Shown here in pieces: positions 7,306 to 15,709 of a DNA stretch of 56,574 nt; positions within the stretch are counted from its first letter, which is position 1; every line of letters starts with the position of its first letter. The position numbers and the translations under genes are program-made. The stretch lies in contig DDUM01000081.1 of assembly GCA_002344795.1 (NCBI GenBank), positions 1-56,574 of the forward strand, given 5' to 3'. Source of the DNA: Flammeovirgaceae bacterium UBA2338. Its GTDB lineage: Bacteria; Bacteroidota; Bacteroidia; Cytophagales; Cyclobacteriaceae. The notes beneath the pieces were generated by a model. That model saw nothing but the letters and a program-made list of their open reading frames with translations, did no database searches and was not told the DNA's origin.

Positions 7306-8580
7306 ATGCTGCAGATAAACGTCATCCGTGAAGAAAGAGAAAAAGTAATAGCAGGTCTTCTAAAACGCAACTTTAATGAAGCATCTGAACTAATAGATAA
7401 GGCAATTGCCCTTGATAAAAGCCGAAGAGAGAAGCAGTTGAAAAATGACGATCTCCTTGCGGAAGCCAACAAACTTGCCAAAGAGATTGGTAACCTGATG
7501 AAGTTGGGTAAAAAGGAGGAAGCGGAGGGCATCAAAGCCAAAACAGCGGAACTAAAAAAATCATCTGCTTCACTTTCCGCAGAACTGGAAAGCGTTGAAG
7601 AGGAGTTGAAAAACACATTGTACCTGATACCCAATGTGCCTCATGAGAGTGTACCTGCAGGCAAAGGCGCTGATGATAATATTTCGGTTTTAGAAAAAGG
7701 AAATTTACCCACCCTACCGCCAGAGGCGGTTCCCCATTGGGATCTGATTAAGAAATATGACATCATTGATTTTGATTTAGGCAACAAAATAAGTGGTGCC
7801 GGATTTCCTGTGTACAAGGGAAAAGGGGCAAGGCTTCAGCGGGCTTTGATCAACTTCTTTTTAGACAAAGCCGTAGCGCAAGGGTACCTGGAGATACAAC
7901 CTCCTATAGTTGTGAACGAAGCCTCCGGGTATGGAACAGGTCAGCTACCAGATAAGGAAGGCCAAATGTATCATATGCCAGCAGACAACCTCTACATGAT
8001 ACCAACCGCTGAGGTGCCTATTACCAACTTGTACCGCGATGTTATTCTCAATGAGCAGGATCTTCCCATAAAAAATGTAGGATATACGCCTTGCTTTCGA
8101 AGAGAAGCAGGAAGTTGGGGCGCGCATGTGAGAGGGCTAAACAGACTTCATCAATTTGATAAGGTTGAGATTGTACGCATTAGTACGCCCGAAGATTCAT
8201 ACGCAACATTGGAGGAAATGTGCAATTACGTTCAGGGGCTTCTTGAAGACCTTGAACTGCCTTACAGAAAACTTCTGCTATGTGGGGGAGACATAGGATT
8301 CAATTCTGCTATGACTTACGATATGGAAGTATATGCTGCTGCGCAGAAGAGATGGCTTGAAGTAAGCTCCATTAGCAACTTTGAAACTTTTCAAGCGAAC
8401 CGATTGAAACTGAGGTATAAAAACAAAGAAGGGAAATCGAATTTGCTTCATACATTAAACGGAAGTGCCCTGGCGTTGCCAAGAATTGTTGCCGCTATTT
8501 TGGAGAACAATCAGACGGAAAACGGAATCAATATCCCAAAGGCACTTTGGAGCTACACAGGCTTTAAAATTATTGATTAA
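7306..8580 (+). CDS. serS: seryl-tRNA synthetase
   Basis: Charges tRNA-Ser (and tRNA-Sec where present) with serine; class II synthetase of 424 residues, the usual length. The first about 105 residues are the charged antiparallel coiled-coil arm that grips the long variable arm of tRNA-Ser. Then come motif 1, motif 2 (CFRREAGSWG) and motif 3 (NGSALALPRIVAAILEN), with TAEVPITN for serine binding. The ATG at 7306 gives the standard start MLQINVIREE. It is transcribed away from rho. No terminator is seen before the next gene 61 bp downstream, which has its own promoter-like boxes. Confidence 0.97.
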   Translation: MLQINVIREEREKVIAGLLKRNFNEASELIDKAIALDKSRREKQLKNDDLLAEANKLAKEIGNLMKLGKKEEAEGIKAKTAELKKSSASLSAELESVEEELKNTLYLIPNVPHESVPAGKGADDNISVLEKGNLPTLPPEAVPHWDLIKKYDIIDFDLGNKISGAGFPVYKGKGARLQRALINFFLDKAVAQGYLEIQPPIVVNEASGYGTGQLPDKEGQMYHMPADNLYMIPTAEVPITNLYRDVILNEQDLPIKNVGYTPCFRREAGSWGAHVRGLNRLHQFDKVEIVRISTPEDSYATLEEMCNYVQGLLEDLELPYRKLLLCGGDIGFNSAMTYDMEVYAAAQKRWLEVSSISNFETFQANRLKLRYKNKEGKSNLLHTLNGSALALPRIVAAILENNQTENGINIPKALWSYTGFKIID

Positions 8581-8586
8581 CAAGTA

Positions 8587-8617
8587 GTTGTCATTAGGTC
8601 TTGGAGCGCTATCTTAG
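8587..8617 (+). promoter_or_regulatory. candidate promoter of the prolyl oligopeptidase gene
   Basis: GTTG at 8587-8590, 19 bp, then TATCTTAG at 8610-8617 (one mismatch to TAnnTTTG). The ATG follows at 8642. Confidence 0.4.
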
Positions 8618-8641
8618 TCATCCGGGTTAATTTTCAAAGAA

Positions 8642-10771
8642 ATGAGACATTCAATTATGCTAATGGCCGCCTTGTGCTGCATTATGATGGCGTGCACTAC
8701 CAAGGAAGAGGTAAAATTCGTCTACCCACAAACCGCCAAGGTTGATACCGTAGATACCTACTTTGGTGTAAAAGTGCCGGATCCATATCGATGGCTTGAG
8801 AATGACACCTCAAAAGAAACAGCCAGTTGGGTAAAAGCACAAAACGATGTGACCTTTGCATATCTTAATAGCATAACCTATCGCGATGCTGTAAAAGAAC
8901 GTCTTCAGGAATTGAATGATTATGAGAAATTGGGAACTCCATTCAGGCACGGAGAATATTACTATTTCTATAAAAACTCCGGATTGCAAAACCAATATGT
9001 TCTTTATAGGAAAAAAGGCTCATCTGGTGAAGCGGAAATTTTTCTAGATCCTAATACTTTCTCCAAGGATGGAACAACTACAATGCGAGGATTGTCTTTT
9101 TCAAAGGATGGTTCTTTGTTGGCTTTTCAAATTGCAAAAGGTGGTGCGGACAGGGCAGAGGCAGTGGTAATTAGAACCACGGATAAATCCTTGGTGGAAG
9201 ATACAGTTCGCAATATGAAACAAAGCGGGATATCATGGAGAGGAAATGACGGGTATTATATCAATCGGTTTGCCGAAGGGTTGAGCGCAAGTCATGGGGC
9301 AAAAAATGATTACCAAATATTGTATTATCATAAATTAGGAACTCCATCATCTGAGGATAAAATAGTTTTTGGAGAAAACATTAAGCGAAGGTTCGTTAGT
9401 GGGTATTTGTCAGAAGATGAACGCTTCTTGTTTGTTTCTGCTGCTGAAGGAACCACCGGTAATGAACTTTACGTTCAGGATTTATCCAAGCTAAATAGTA
9501 AAATTATTCCCATCAAAGCAGACTTTGAAAGCGATCAAAATGTAATAGAAACAGACGGATCAAAGATTTTTATTGAAACCAATTTTAATGCTCCTAACTC
9601 CAAGGTAGTGTGGGTAGATGCCTCCACCCCATCTTTCGAAAACTGGAAAGATTTAATTCCTGAGACTGAGAATTCATTAAGTACTTCAACAGGGGGTGGA
9701 AAAATATTTGCGCGATATCTGGTGGATGTAAAAACGCAAGTGAAGCAATTTGATCTCAATGGAAAATTAGAGCGGGAGGTGGAGCTGCCTGGAATTGGTA
9801 CCGTTGCTGGCTTTGGTGGTTGGAAAAATGATGAAGACATTTATTACACTTTTACTTCATTCACCTATCCTCCAACAAGTTTCAAATTCAATGTGGCTAC
9901 CGGAAACTCAATTCAATATGAACAGCCTAAAATCAAATTTAATCCGGAGGATTACGAAACCAAGCAAGTATTTTATACCAGCAAGGATGGGACAAAAATT
10001 CCCATGTTTATTGTTGCTAAGAAAGGAATTGAGCTGAATGGAAAAAATCCAACATGGTTATATGCCTATGGCGGGTTCAACATTAGCTTGACTCCCAGTT
10101 TTAGCGCATCCAGAATTGTTTGGCTGGAGAATGGTGGAATTTTTGCCCAACCCAATTTAAGAGGGGGTGGAGAGTACGGTGAGGAGTGGCATATGGCTGG
10201 AACTAAAATGAAAAAGCAAAATGTGTTTGATGACTTTATTGCTGCAGGAGAATATCTGATTAGTGAAAAATACACGTCTAGTGAATACCTCGCGATAAAT
10301 GGCGGTTCCAATGGAGGGTTATTAATTGGTGCTACAATGGCCCAGCGACCAGACCTGGCCAAGGTCGCAGTGCCGCAGGTTGGTGTGATGGATATGTTGC
10401 GATATAATAAATTTACGATTGGGGCTGCTTGGGCTAGCGATTATGGAACGGCTGAAGATTCACCAGAAATGTTTGAGTATTTAAAAAAATATTCACCAGT
10501 GCATGCATTGAACCCTGGAACCAATTATCCAGCCACTTTAGTAACCACGGCTGACCATGATGATCGCGTTGTACCAGCACATAGTTTCAAATTTGCCGCA
10601 ACGCTGCAAGAAGATCAGGCGGGAACGAACCCGGTACTGATTAGAATAGATGTAAACTCAGCACATGGCTCTTCAAACATCAGCAAAGCAATTGACTTGA
10701 TTGCTGATTATTATTCATTCGCATGGTACAATATGGGGGTTACTCCTACAGTGGCCAAGAAGGACATGTAA
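8642..10771 (+). CDS. prolyl oligopeptidase, family S9A, predicted lipoprotein
   Basis: Cleaves proline-containing peptides after Pro; 709 residues. The N-terminus is a signal peptide ending in a lipobox-like MMAC with Cys18, so the enzyme is probably lipid-anchored and periplasmic rather than cytosolic. The beta-propeller spans roughly 80-430. The hydrolase domain follows with Ser556 in GGSNGG, the acid in ADHDDRV (637-643) and His675 in SAHGS, so the triad is intact. The following GNAT gene starts 1 bp after the stop, indicating an operon. Of the S9 families, S9A fits best because of the N-terminal VKVPDPYRWLEN motif. Confidence 0.93.
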   Translation: MRHSIMLMAALCCIMMACTTKEEVKFVYPQTAKVDTVDTYFGVKVPDPYRWLENDTSKETASWVKAQNDVTFAYLNSITYRDAVKERLQELNDYEKLGTPFRHGEYYYFYKNSGLQNQYVLYRKKGSSGEAEIFLDPNTFSKDGTTTMRGLSFSKDGSLLAFQIAKGGADRAEAVVIRTTDKSLVEDTVRNMKQSGISWRGNDGYYINRFAEGLSASHGAKNDYQILYYHKLGTPSSEDKIVFGENIKRRFVSGYLSEDERFLFVSAAEGTTGNELYVQDLSKLNSKIIPIKADFESDQNVIETDGSKIFIETNFNAPNSKVVWVDASTPSFENWKDLIPETENSLSTSTGGGKIFARYLVDVKTQVKQFDLNGKLEREVELPGIGTVAGFGGWKNDEDIYYTFTSFTYPPTSFKFNVATGNSIQYEQPKIKFNPEDYETKQVFYTSKDGTKIPMFIVAKKGIELNGKNPTWLYAYGGFNISLTPSFSASRIVWLENGGIFAQPNLRGGGEYGEEWHMAGTKMKKQNVFDDFIAAGEYLISEKYTSSEYLAINGGSNGGLLIGATMAQRPDLAKVAVPQVGVMDMLRYNKFTIGAAWASDYGTAEDSPEMFEYLKKYSPVHALNPGTNYPATLVTTADHDDRVVPAHSFKFAATLQEDQAGTNPVLIRIDVNSAHGSSNISKAIDLIADYYSFAWYNMGVTPTVAKKDM

Positions 10772-10772
10772 A

Positions 10773-11255
10773 ATGGGAGAAATATCAATTGAAGCGGGAA
10801 AGGTAACGGACCTTCCTCAGGTACTGGATTTGATACATGAGCTGGCTGCATATGTGGGCTTTGCCAAAGAAGTTTCCAACACAGTAGAACAAATGGAACA
10901 AGATGGGTTCTCCAACAATCCTATCTACGGTCTATTTGTAGCTAGAGATGGGCAAAAGGTCATTGGGGCAGCGATATATTACTATCGCTACTCCACCTGG
11001 AAAGGGAAAAGACTCTATTTGGAGGATTTGGTTGTTAAAGAAGGAATGAGAAAGAAGGGAATTGGTAAACTGCTATTTGAGGCGACTATGAAGAAATCTC
11101 TGGAAGAAAAATGTTCTGGCTTGATGTGGCAGGTGCTGGATGAGAATACCAATGCCATCGCTTTTTATAAAAAGTATAACACCAGCTTCGACCGGATGTT
11201 TATTAATTGTAGTCTTGATGTGAGGAGCATGAAGCGCATTCTGAAAGTAAATTAG
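10773..11255 (+). CDS. GNAT N-acetyltransferase, spermidine/diamine acetyltransferase-like
   Basis: A 160-residue acetyl-CoA-dependent acetyltransferase. Motif A is visible as LVVKEGMRKKGIGKLL (86-101), with the pyrophosphate-binding K-K-x-G-I-G. The YLEDL before it and the WQVLDENTNAIAFYKKY after it resemble the SSAT (polyamine acetyltransferase) subgroup. The substrate is inferred, not shown. I take the ATG at 10773, one base after the peptidase stop; the frame is open upstream to 10701 but that part overlaps the peptidase. Its last codon overlaps the convergent DUF4286 gene by 4 bp. Confidence 0.85.
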   Translation: MGEISIEAGKVTDLPQVLDLIHELAAYVGFAKEVSNTVEQMEQDGFSNNPIYGLFVARDGQKVIGAAIYYYRYSTWKGKRLYLEDLVVKEGMRKKGIGKLLFEATMKKSLEEKCSGLMWQVLDENTNAIAFYKKYNTSFDRMFINCSLDVRSMKRILKVN

Positions 11256-11554
11256 ACCTCCTCCAGCAACGTAAGAAAGGCAACGTGCTTGCCCTCGAAC
11301 TTTGCGCGATGGTGCTCCATCAGTGCAGGCGCATGGTCTTTAAGGTAAAGGTTAAATTTTTCTAGCGTGGGGGTAAAATACTGGATGCAATAAGATACCG
11401 AGCCCTCATCGTCATGGGAGAGCACTTTGTAAAATTTATATTTTATAAATGTTCCAGTCTTCAGTACCTCGGGTATGTGCGTAGTCTTCATCCACTCCAC
11501 CCATACTGCTTCAATTTCCTTATCAATTCCTACCGTTACATTGTACAAAATCAT
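11252..11554 (-). CDS. DUF4286 family protein
   Basis: A 100-residue cytosolic protein of the Bacteroidota DUF4286 family, whose function is unknown. It begins MILYNVTVGIDKEIEAVWVEW and has the family's central YCIQYFTPTLEKF and a Leu-rich end. The ferredoxin-like small-domain size and an aromatic-rich sheet recall dimeric alpha-beta barrel folds, but this is only an impression. It is monocistronic, tail-to-tail with the acetyltransferase gene with stop codons overlapping by 4 bp. Confidence 0.8.
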   Translation of the reverse strand: MILYNVTVGIDKEIEAVWVEWMKTTHIPEVLKTGTFIKYKFYKVLSHDDEGSVSYCIQYFTPTLEKFNLYLKDHAPALMEHHRAKFEGKHVAFLTLLEEV

Positions 11555-11657
11555 TCATAAAAATAGTAGACCTTTCATTCTTAACAAACTGTCGATAATT
11601 CTATGTTGGTTATTGGTGTGTTAATGAATAAATTAAGGCCATAAAACCATAATAAAG

Positions 11658-11918
11658 ATGAGCTACTATATTACAATTAATGGAAAGAAACTAGACAAGC
11701 GTCTGGTTGAATTGGCAGAGAAAGTTGTTGCCGGTCAGGGTGATGGTCGGATTTCTAATGACGATGCGAAAAAGTTATTGGATTCTGTAAAAGACGGAGG
11801 GGTCTATACAGATATTGAAAAGGATACCATGGAGTATATCCGCACTAATTTCAAATGGACTGAAAGTGCTGACGAATGGTTTCGCGGACAGATTGCAAGC
11901 TGGGCTTCAAGCAAATAG
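11658..11918 (+). CDS. small conserved-type hypothetical protein, 86 aa
   Basis: I do not recognise a named family. The 86 residues are soluble, with a charged helix (KLDKRLVELAEKVV, 14-27) followed by a Gly/Asp loop GQGDGRISNDD and another at KDGGVYTD. These DGxIS-type loops look like EF-hand calcium sites but lack a full 12-residue loop. The end WTESADEWFRGQI is Trp-rich. No signal peptide. It stands alone, with an 11-bp perfect inverted repeat 12 bp after its stop codon. Confidence 0.72.
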   Translation: MSYYITINGKKLDKRLVELAEKVVAGQGDGRISNDDAKKLLDSVKDGGVYTDIEKDTMEYIRTNFKWTESADEWFRGQIASWASSK

Positions 11919-11930
11919 GACTAAACCTTA

Positions 11931-11957
11931 TCATGCAATAGAATTTCTATTGCATGA
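11931..11957. terminator. perfect 11-bp stem-loop between convergent genes
   Basis: TCATGCAATAG (11931-11941) with CTATTGCATGA (11947-11957) around AATTT. There is no real T-run on either side, so it may be a rho-dependent or transcript-stabilising hairpin rather than a classical terminator. It lies between the genes ending at 11918 and 11982. Confidence 0.55.
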
Positions 11958-11981
11958 TTTGACAAGAGAATAAATGTGGGT

Positions 11982-13193
11982 TTAACTGTAGGCGTAATCT
12001 GATAGGTAGAGAAAGTTTTCGGTTAATTTTCCTCCTTTGGTTATGCTTGCTCTTTTCAAAACACCGTCTTTGTCTGCAATTACCAGTGCTGGAATTATTT
12101 TGTCAATTAGATCCCTGCCAAATTCTTCTGAAGCACTTCTGGGGAGCTCGCAAGGGAGGTTATCCACAGCCATTACGGTAACGTAGTCAGGGTTGCTTAG
12201 TGGTGGCTCCACAGTATCTGTGGTGGGGTTATAATCATAAATGGGGTCGTCAATTGTACTTGGTCTTTTTGTAGAAGGAATTGACCCCTCAATATCACAG
12301 GTTACATCCGCAATTATTTTAACATTGAAATCCGGTTTGGCCATTTGTTCTTTGGTAAATAAAACGGGGGCTTTGGGGTTCCAGAATGCTCCTGCAATAA
12401 GCATATCCCCCACTTGAGCAAACTGCTGAAATGTTGAGTTATAGTGTTCCGGATTTTGATGGAACTCCTCCCTGTTGAAAAAGCCGCCTTCCTTTCTTAC
12501 GTGATAGTCTGCACTGCTAATTTGTACGTATACGGCCTCATCATAGGTATTGTTGAGAAAATCCTTCGGACTCACTTTTCTTATACCTGCCGTGTCAAGA
12601 GTCTCCATAGCGCCCCGCCCCACTCGTCCACCACCCGTTAGAATTATTTTAACAGGTGGAAGTTTCACTTTTCTCAGTTCAATCTTAAGATCATTGAGAT
12701 CAAAACATTCATTGGCCCTTCTCAACGTGAACAAGTTATAACGCTTGCCATAAGTGAGCAAGCCATTGTAGGCGCCTACTATTCCTGCAAAGCGGCCAAA
12801 TGCAACTAATCTATTATTAAGCTTATCTTTTAAGCCTTCATAATCAATCAACCTTATTTTGGCCTCAAGTATCGCCTGAAGTAACTTTTTGTTATAAGGT
12901 TGTTTTTTAGTGGTATGTGAAAAAAATAAATAAGTTTTTTTGGGGATCAGGTTGGAAATTGGCACTTCTTTAATCCCCATTAATATTTCGCAATTGCTCA
13001 CATCAGGACTTACCTCAATCCCCTTTTCTCGGTACTCATCGTCTGTAAACGCCCTGACCGGACTCTCTTGCACTACCACTTTAACATGCGGGTACCGTTG
13101 CTCAATTTCTATAACCTGAAGGGGGGTGAAAGGAACACGCTTATCCGGTGGTGTTTTGCCTTCTCTGATAATTCCAAGACGTAAAATTTCCAT
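11982..13193 (-). CDS. NAD(P)-dependent oxidoreductase, lysine-ketoglutarate reductase/alanine dehydrogenase-like
   Basis: A 403-residue soluble dehydrogenase of the alanine dehydrogenase/transhydrogenase superfamily. The N-terminus LGIIREGKTPPDKRVPFTP is the AlaDH/PNT N-domain signature. GGGRVGRGAMETL (about residue 186 on) is the dinucleotide loop, and ADVTCDIEGSIPSTKRPSTI and VDNLPCELPRSASEEFG are features of the saccharopine-forming lysine-ketoglutarate reductase branch. A true reductase would make saccharopine from lysine and 2-oxoglutarate, but no saccharopine dehydrogenase partner is nearby. The start ATG lies 5 bp after a TACATTTG box. Confidence 0.78.
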   Translation of the reverse strand: MEILRLGIIREGKTPPDKRVPFTPLQVIEIEQRYPHVKVVVQESPVRAFTDDEYREKGIEVSPDVSNCEILMGIKEVPISNLIPKKTYLFFSHTTKKQPYNKKLLQAILEAKIRLIDYEGLKDKLNNRLVAFGRFAGIVGAYNGLLTYGKRYNLFTLRRANECFDLNDLKIELRKVKLPPVKIILTGGGRVGRGAMETLDTAGIRKVSPKDFLNNTYDEAVYVQISSADYHVRKEGGFFNREEFHQNPEHYNSTFQQFAQVGDMLIAGAFWNPKAPVLFTKEQMAKPDFNVKIIADVTCDIEGSIPSTKRPSTIDDPIYDYNPTTDTVEPPLSNPDYVTVMAVDNLPCELPRSASEEFGRDLIDKIIPALVIADKDGVLKRASITKGGKLTENFLYLSDYAYS

Positions 13194-13198
13194 ATTTT

Positions 13199-13206
13199 CA
13201 AATGTA
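13199..13206 (-). promoter_or_regulatory. candidate -7 box for the dehydrogenase gene (TACATTTG)
   Basis: An exact TAnnTTTG on the minus strand, 5 bp before the ATG at 13193, which predicts a leaderless transcript. It is back-to-back with the plus-strand TACCTTTG at 13209-13216. Confidence 0.4.
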
Positions 13207-13208
13207 GA

Positions 13209-13216
13209 TACCTTTG
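13209..13216 (+). promoter_or_regulatory. candidate -7 box for the methyltransferase gene (TACCTTTG)
   Basis: An exact TAnnTTTG, two bases from the divergent minus-strand box. A TTTC at 13187-13190 is 18 bp upstream. The ATG is 85 bp downstream. Confidence 0.4.
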
Positions 13217-13300
13217 CGAAATTTACTATATTCTGGTAACGGAATGAATGAAAATAGATCCGCCTGTGTTGAAAGCAGAAACAAATTTTAGCTTAGCGCA

Positions 13301-13888
13301 ATGAATTCAACTTTTTGGATGCCAATTGTATTGCTTATTTCAGGATGGGGTGTTTATTTCTTTTTACACAGTTTACTGGCAGCCAACACAACAAAGGAGT
13401 TTTTTAAACAATTCCTAGGCAAAGGATTTAGGTTCTATCGGTTAGGGTATGTGGCGTTATCTTCCATTGGGCTTTTGTTCTTGCTCTTTTGGAACGCTAG
13501 TATTTCATCGGAACATTTGATTTACCATGAAGGTACTGCTCGTTATTTAAGTCTCATGTTTGCAGCTTTTGGAGTTATTGTGATAAAAGTCTCATTCCGT
13601 TCGTATCGATTTTCTGAGTTTGTAGGATTGAGTACACAGGAGGAGCCGTTTACCACAGATGGCATACTGCGAAGTGTGAGGCACCCAATGTACTCTGGAA
13701 CTATCCTTATCGCAATTGGTTATTGGCTGTTTGACCCAACTGTACCTACAACCGTTTCTGTTATTTGTATTTTGATTTATTTACCGATTGGAATTTATCT
13801 GGAAGAAAGAAAGCTCATTAAGCAATTTGGAGATCGGTATGTTCAATACAAACGCGATGTTCCGGCTCTGATTCCAAAGCTCTTTTAG
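13301..13888 (+). CDS. integral membrane methyltransferase, isoprenylcysteine/phospholipid methyltransferase-like
   Basis: A 195-residue polytopic membrane protein with hydrophobic segments near 7-26, 46-64, 82-98, 131-147 and 149-168. The C-terminal half has the ICMT/PEMT hallmarks: GILRSVRHPMYSG (121-133), the SAM-binding RHP region, and an EERKLIKQFGDRYVQYK stretch (168-184). Family members methylate prenyl-cysteines, phospholipids or small lipids using S-adenosylmethionine at the membrane. The substrate is unknown here. NnrU-like proteins share the N-terminal part, so the assignment is to the superfamily only. Confidence 0.8.
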   Translation: MNSTFWMPIVLLISGWGVYFFLHSLLAANTTKEFFKQFLGKGFRFYRLGYVALSSIGLLFLLFWNASISSEHLIYHEGTARYLSLMFAAFGVIVIKVSFRSYRFSEFVGLSTQEEPFTTDGILRSVRHPMYSGTILIAIGYWLFDPTVPTTVSVICILIYLPIGIYLEERKLIKQFGDRYVQYKRDVPALIPKLF

Positions 13889-13892
13889 GAGA

Positions 13893-14108
13893 TTATTTTT
13901 TGTTCTTCTTCCTCTTTTTTAAAGTCTCTTCCCGCTCGGTGAGCTTTTTATCCTCTACGTTTTTATCCAGAAACGCATTTACCTTTTCGATATCCATATT
14001 GGATTTAATTTCCCCAAATTGGTTAATTGAAATCTCTAAACCTGACAAATCCTTGTGTACCCTTGGTTTGCCTTGTTTTTTGCTGGGTTTATCGCTCTTT
14101 TTGGCCAT
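13893..14108 (-). CDS. small basic protein, 71 aa
   Basis: Unrecognised, though I believe it is conserved in Cytophagales next to gltX. Lysine-rich tails flank a short core (LEISINQFGEIKSNMDIEKVNAFLDKNV) that looks like a folded strand-helix unit. This composition suggests RNA or ribosome association. The complementary strand is also open over the same stretch (13900-14115) but codes for a Phe/Ser-rich string typical of antisense frames. It ends 4 bp after the methyltransferase stop (convergent) and lies 21 bp from the gltX stop, downstream of it in the same direction. Confidence 0.68.
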   Translation of the reverse strand: MAKKSDKPSKKQGKPRVHKDLSGLEISINQFGEIKSNMDIEKVNAFLDKNVEDKKLTEREETLKKRKKNKK

Positions 14109-14129
14109 CGTGTAAGATAATATATTTTA

Positions 14130-15659
14130 TCATTTTCCCCCAAGTGTATCCAGCGCATAGGCTAGCCTCGAACTTGTCTCAAGACCCCCCAGTAACACCA
14201 TAGTAATCATTAAATCAGGGCCGGAGGCTCCTCCAGTCAATGCCAGCCTTAATGCCTGCATTATTTTTCCTTGGGCAATACCCGACTGTTGGGTAGCCTT
14301 CTCAAGTGCAGACGTAGCTGTTTCAACGGTTAGTCCATCTGATTTCTTTAACTCATCTTTCAAAACAGAGATTACAGCAATTGCCTCTTCGTTCCATTTT
14401 TTTGATGCGATTTTTTCATCAAAAGATTTTGGTGCGATAAAAAAAATCTTTCCCAGTTCAGCAATGTCTTTTGGAAAGGTGATGCGCTCGCGAAGCGCAC
14501 TTGCAATCGCATTGGCTTTGCTTGTTTCACAATCAATTCCATCTGTTTTTAGGTCAGCAATTAAAATTTGACCCAGCTCCTCATCGGTTTTGCTGCGCAG
14601 GTATTGTTGATTGAACCAATTGGCCTTTTGAATATCAAATTTTGCTCCAGCCTTTCCGATTCTTTCAAGCTCAAAAGCCGCGGCCAATTTGTCCATTGTA
14701 AATATTTCTTGTTCAGTTCCGGGGTTCCAACCTAATAGGGCCAGGAAGTTGATTAATGCTTCTGGCAAATAACCTCTTTCCCTAAAACCTTCAGCCAATT
14801 CATTTGTCTTGGGGTCTATCCAATTCAATGGAAATATGGGAAATCCCATCTGATCAGCATCTCTCTTGCTGAGCTTTCCTTTTCCATCGGGCTTCAACAG
14901 TAGGGGCAGATGGGCAAACTCAGGCATTTCATTTTCCCATCCCAGGAACTTGTAGGTAAGTACGTGTAGCGGGGCGGAGGGAAGCCACTCCTCTCCACGA
15001 ATGACGTGTGATATTTTCATTAAATAGTCGTCTACCACATTGGCCAAATGATACGTAGGCATACCATCTGATTTCATCAATACTTTATCATCGATTTGTG
15101 AAGTGCTGACTTTAACTTTTCCTCTGATTAAATCATTGAGTTCCACCTCTTCAGAAGCGGGTACTTTTAACCTGATCACATAAGGCACTCCGCTTTTAAT
15201 TTTTTCGTTTACCACATCTTCTGAAAGCGTGAGTGAGTTTGTCATCTCCATCCTTGTGGTACTATCGTATTGAGGGTTGGCTCCTTTTTGCGTTTTTAAG
15301 CGATTGCGCATGGCTTCCAGCTCCTCAATACTATCAAAAGCGTAATAGGCATGGCCATCGTTCAGTAATTGCTGGACATATTTTGCGTAAATATCTTTGC
15401 GTTCAGATTGTCTGTAAGGAGCAAAAGGACCTCCTGTATCCGGCCCCTCATCAATCTCAATCCCAACCCACTTTAGGGCATCTTTAATGTATTCCTCTGC
15501 TCCCGGGACGTACCTGTTTTGATCTGTATCTTCTATTCGAAGAATCATTTTGCCATTGTGCTTACGCGCAAGTAAGTAATTATATAGGGCGGTGCGCACC
15601 CCTCCTATGTGTAGGGCACCCGTTGGACTTGGGGCAAATCGAACTCTTACTTCTCTCAT
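14130..15659 (-). CDS. gltX: glutamyl-tRNA synthetase
   Basis: Attaches glutamate to tRNA-Glu; class I synthetase of 509 residues. RFAPSPTGALHIGG (7-20) carries the HIGH signature as HIGG, and GKGKLSKRDADQ is the KMSKS loop. The all-helical anticodon-binding half follows. It has its own -7 box 25 bp upstream although it lies downstream of ridA and a membrane gene on the same strand. Without genome context the discriminating or non-discriminating type cannot be decided. Confidence 0.97.
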   Translation of the reverse strand: MREVRVRFAPSPTGALHIGGVRTALYNYLLARKHNGKMILRIEDTDQNRYVPGAEEYIKDALKWVGIEIDEGPDTGGPFAPYRQSERKDIYAKYVQQLLNDGHAYYAFDSIEELEAMRNRLKTQKGANPQYDSTTRMEMTNSLTLSEDVVNEKIKSGVPYVIRLKVPASEEVELNDLIRGKVKVSTSQIDDKVLMKSDGMPTYHLANVVDDYLMKISHVIRGEEWLPSAPLHVLTYKFLGWENEMPEFAHLPLLLKPDGKGKLSKRDADQMGFPIFPLNWIDPKTNELAEGFRERGYLPEALINFLALLGWNPGTEQEIFTMDKLAAAFELERIGKAGAKFDIQKANWFNQQYLRSKTDEELGQILIADLKTDGIDCETSKANAIASALRERITFPKDIAELGKIFFIAPKSFDEKIASKKWNEEAIAVISVLKDELKKSDGLTVETATSALEKATQQSGIAQGKIMQALRLALTGGASGPDLMITMVLLGGLETSSRLAYALDTLGGK

Positions 15660-15684
15660 TAATCGTTTCTAAATTTTGGAATTT

Positions 15685-15692
15685 CAAAGGTA
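15685..15692 (-). promoter_or_regulatory. candidate -7 box of gltX (TACCTTTG)
   Basis: An exact TAnnTTTG on the minus strand, 25 bp before the gltX ATG at 15659. No TTTG at -33. Confidence 0.45.
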
Positions 15693-15709
15693 AGAAATCC
15701 GGTGGGTGA

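Noticed and set aside
13900..14115. Plus-strand frame of 71 codons opposite the small basic protein gene
   Set aside because: Phe/Ser-rich, typical of the complement of Lys/Glu codons; the minus-strand frame has the better composition and fits the spacing.
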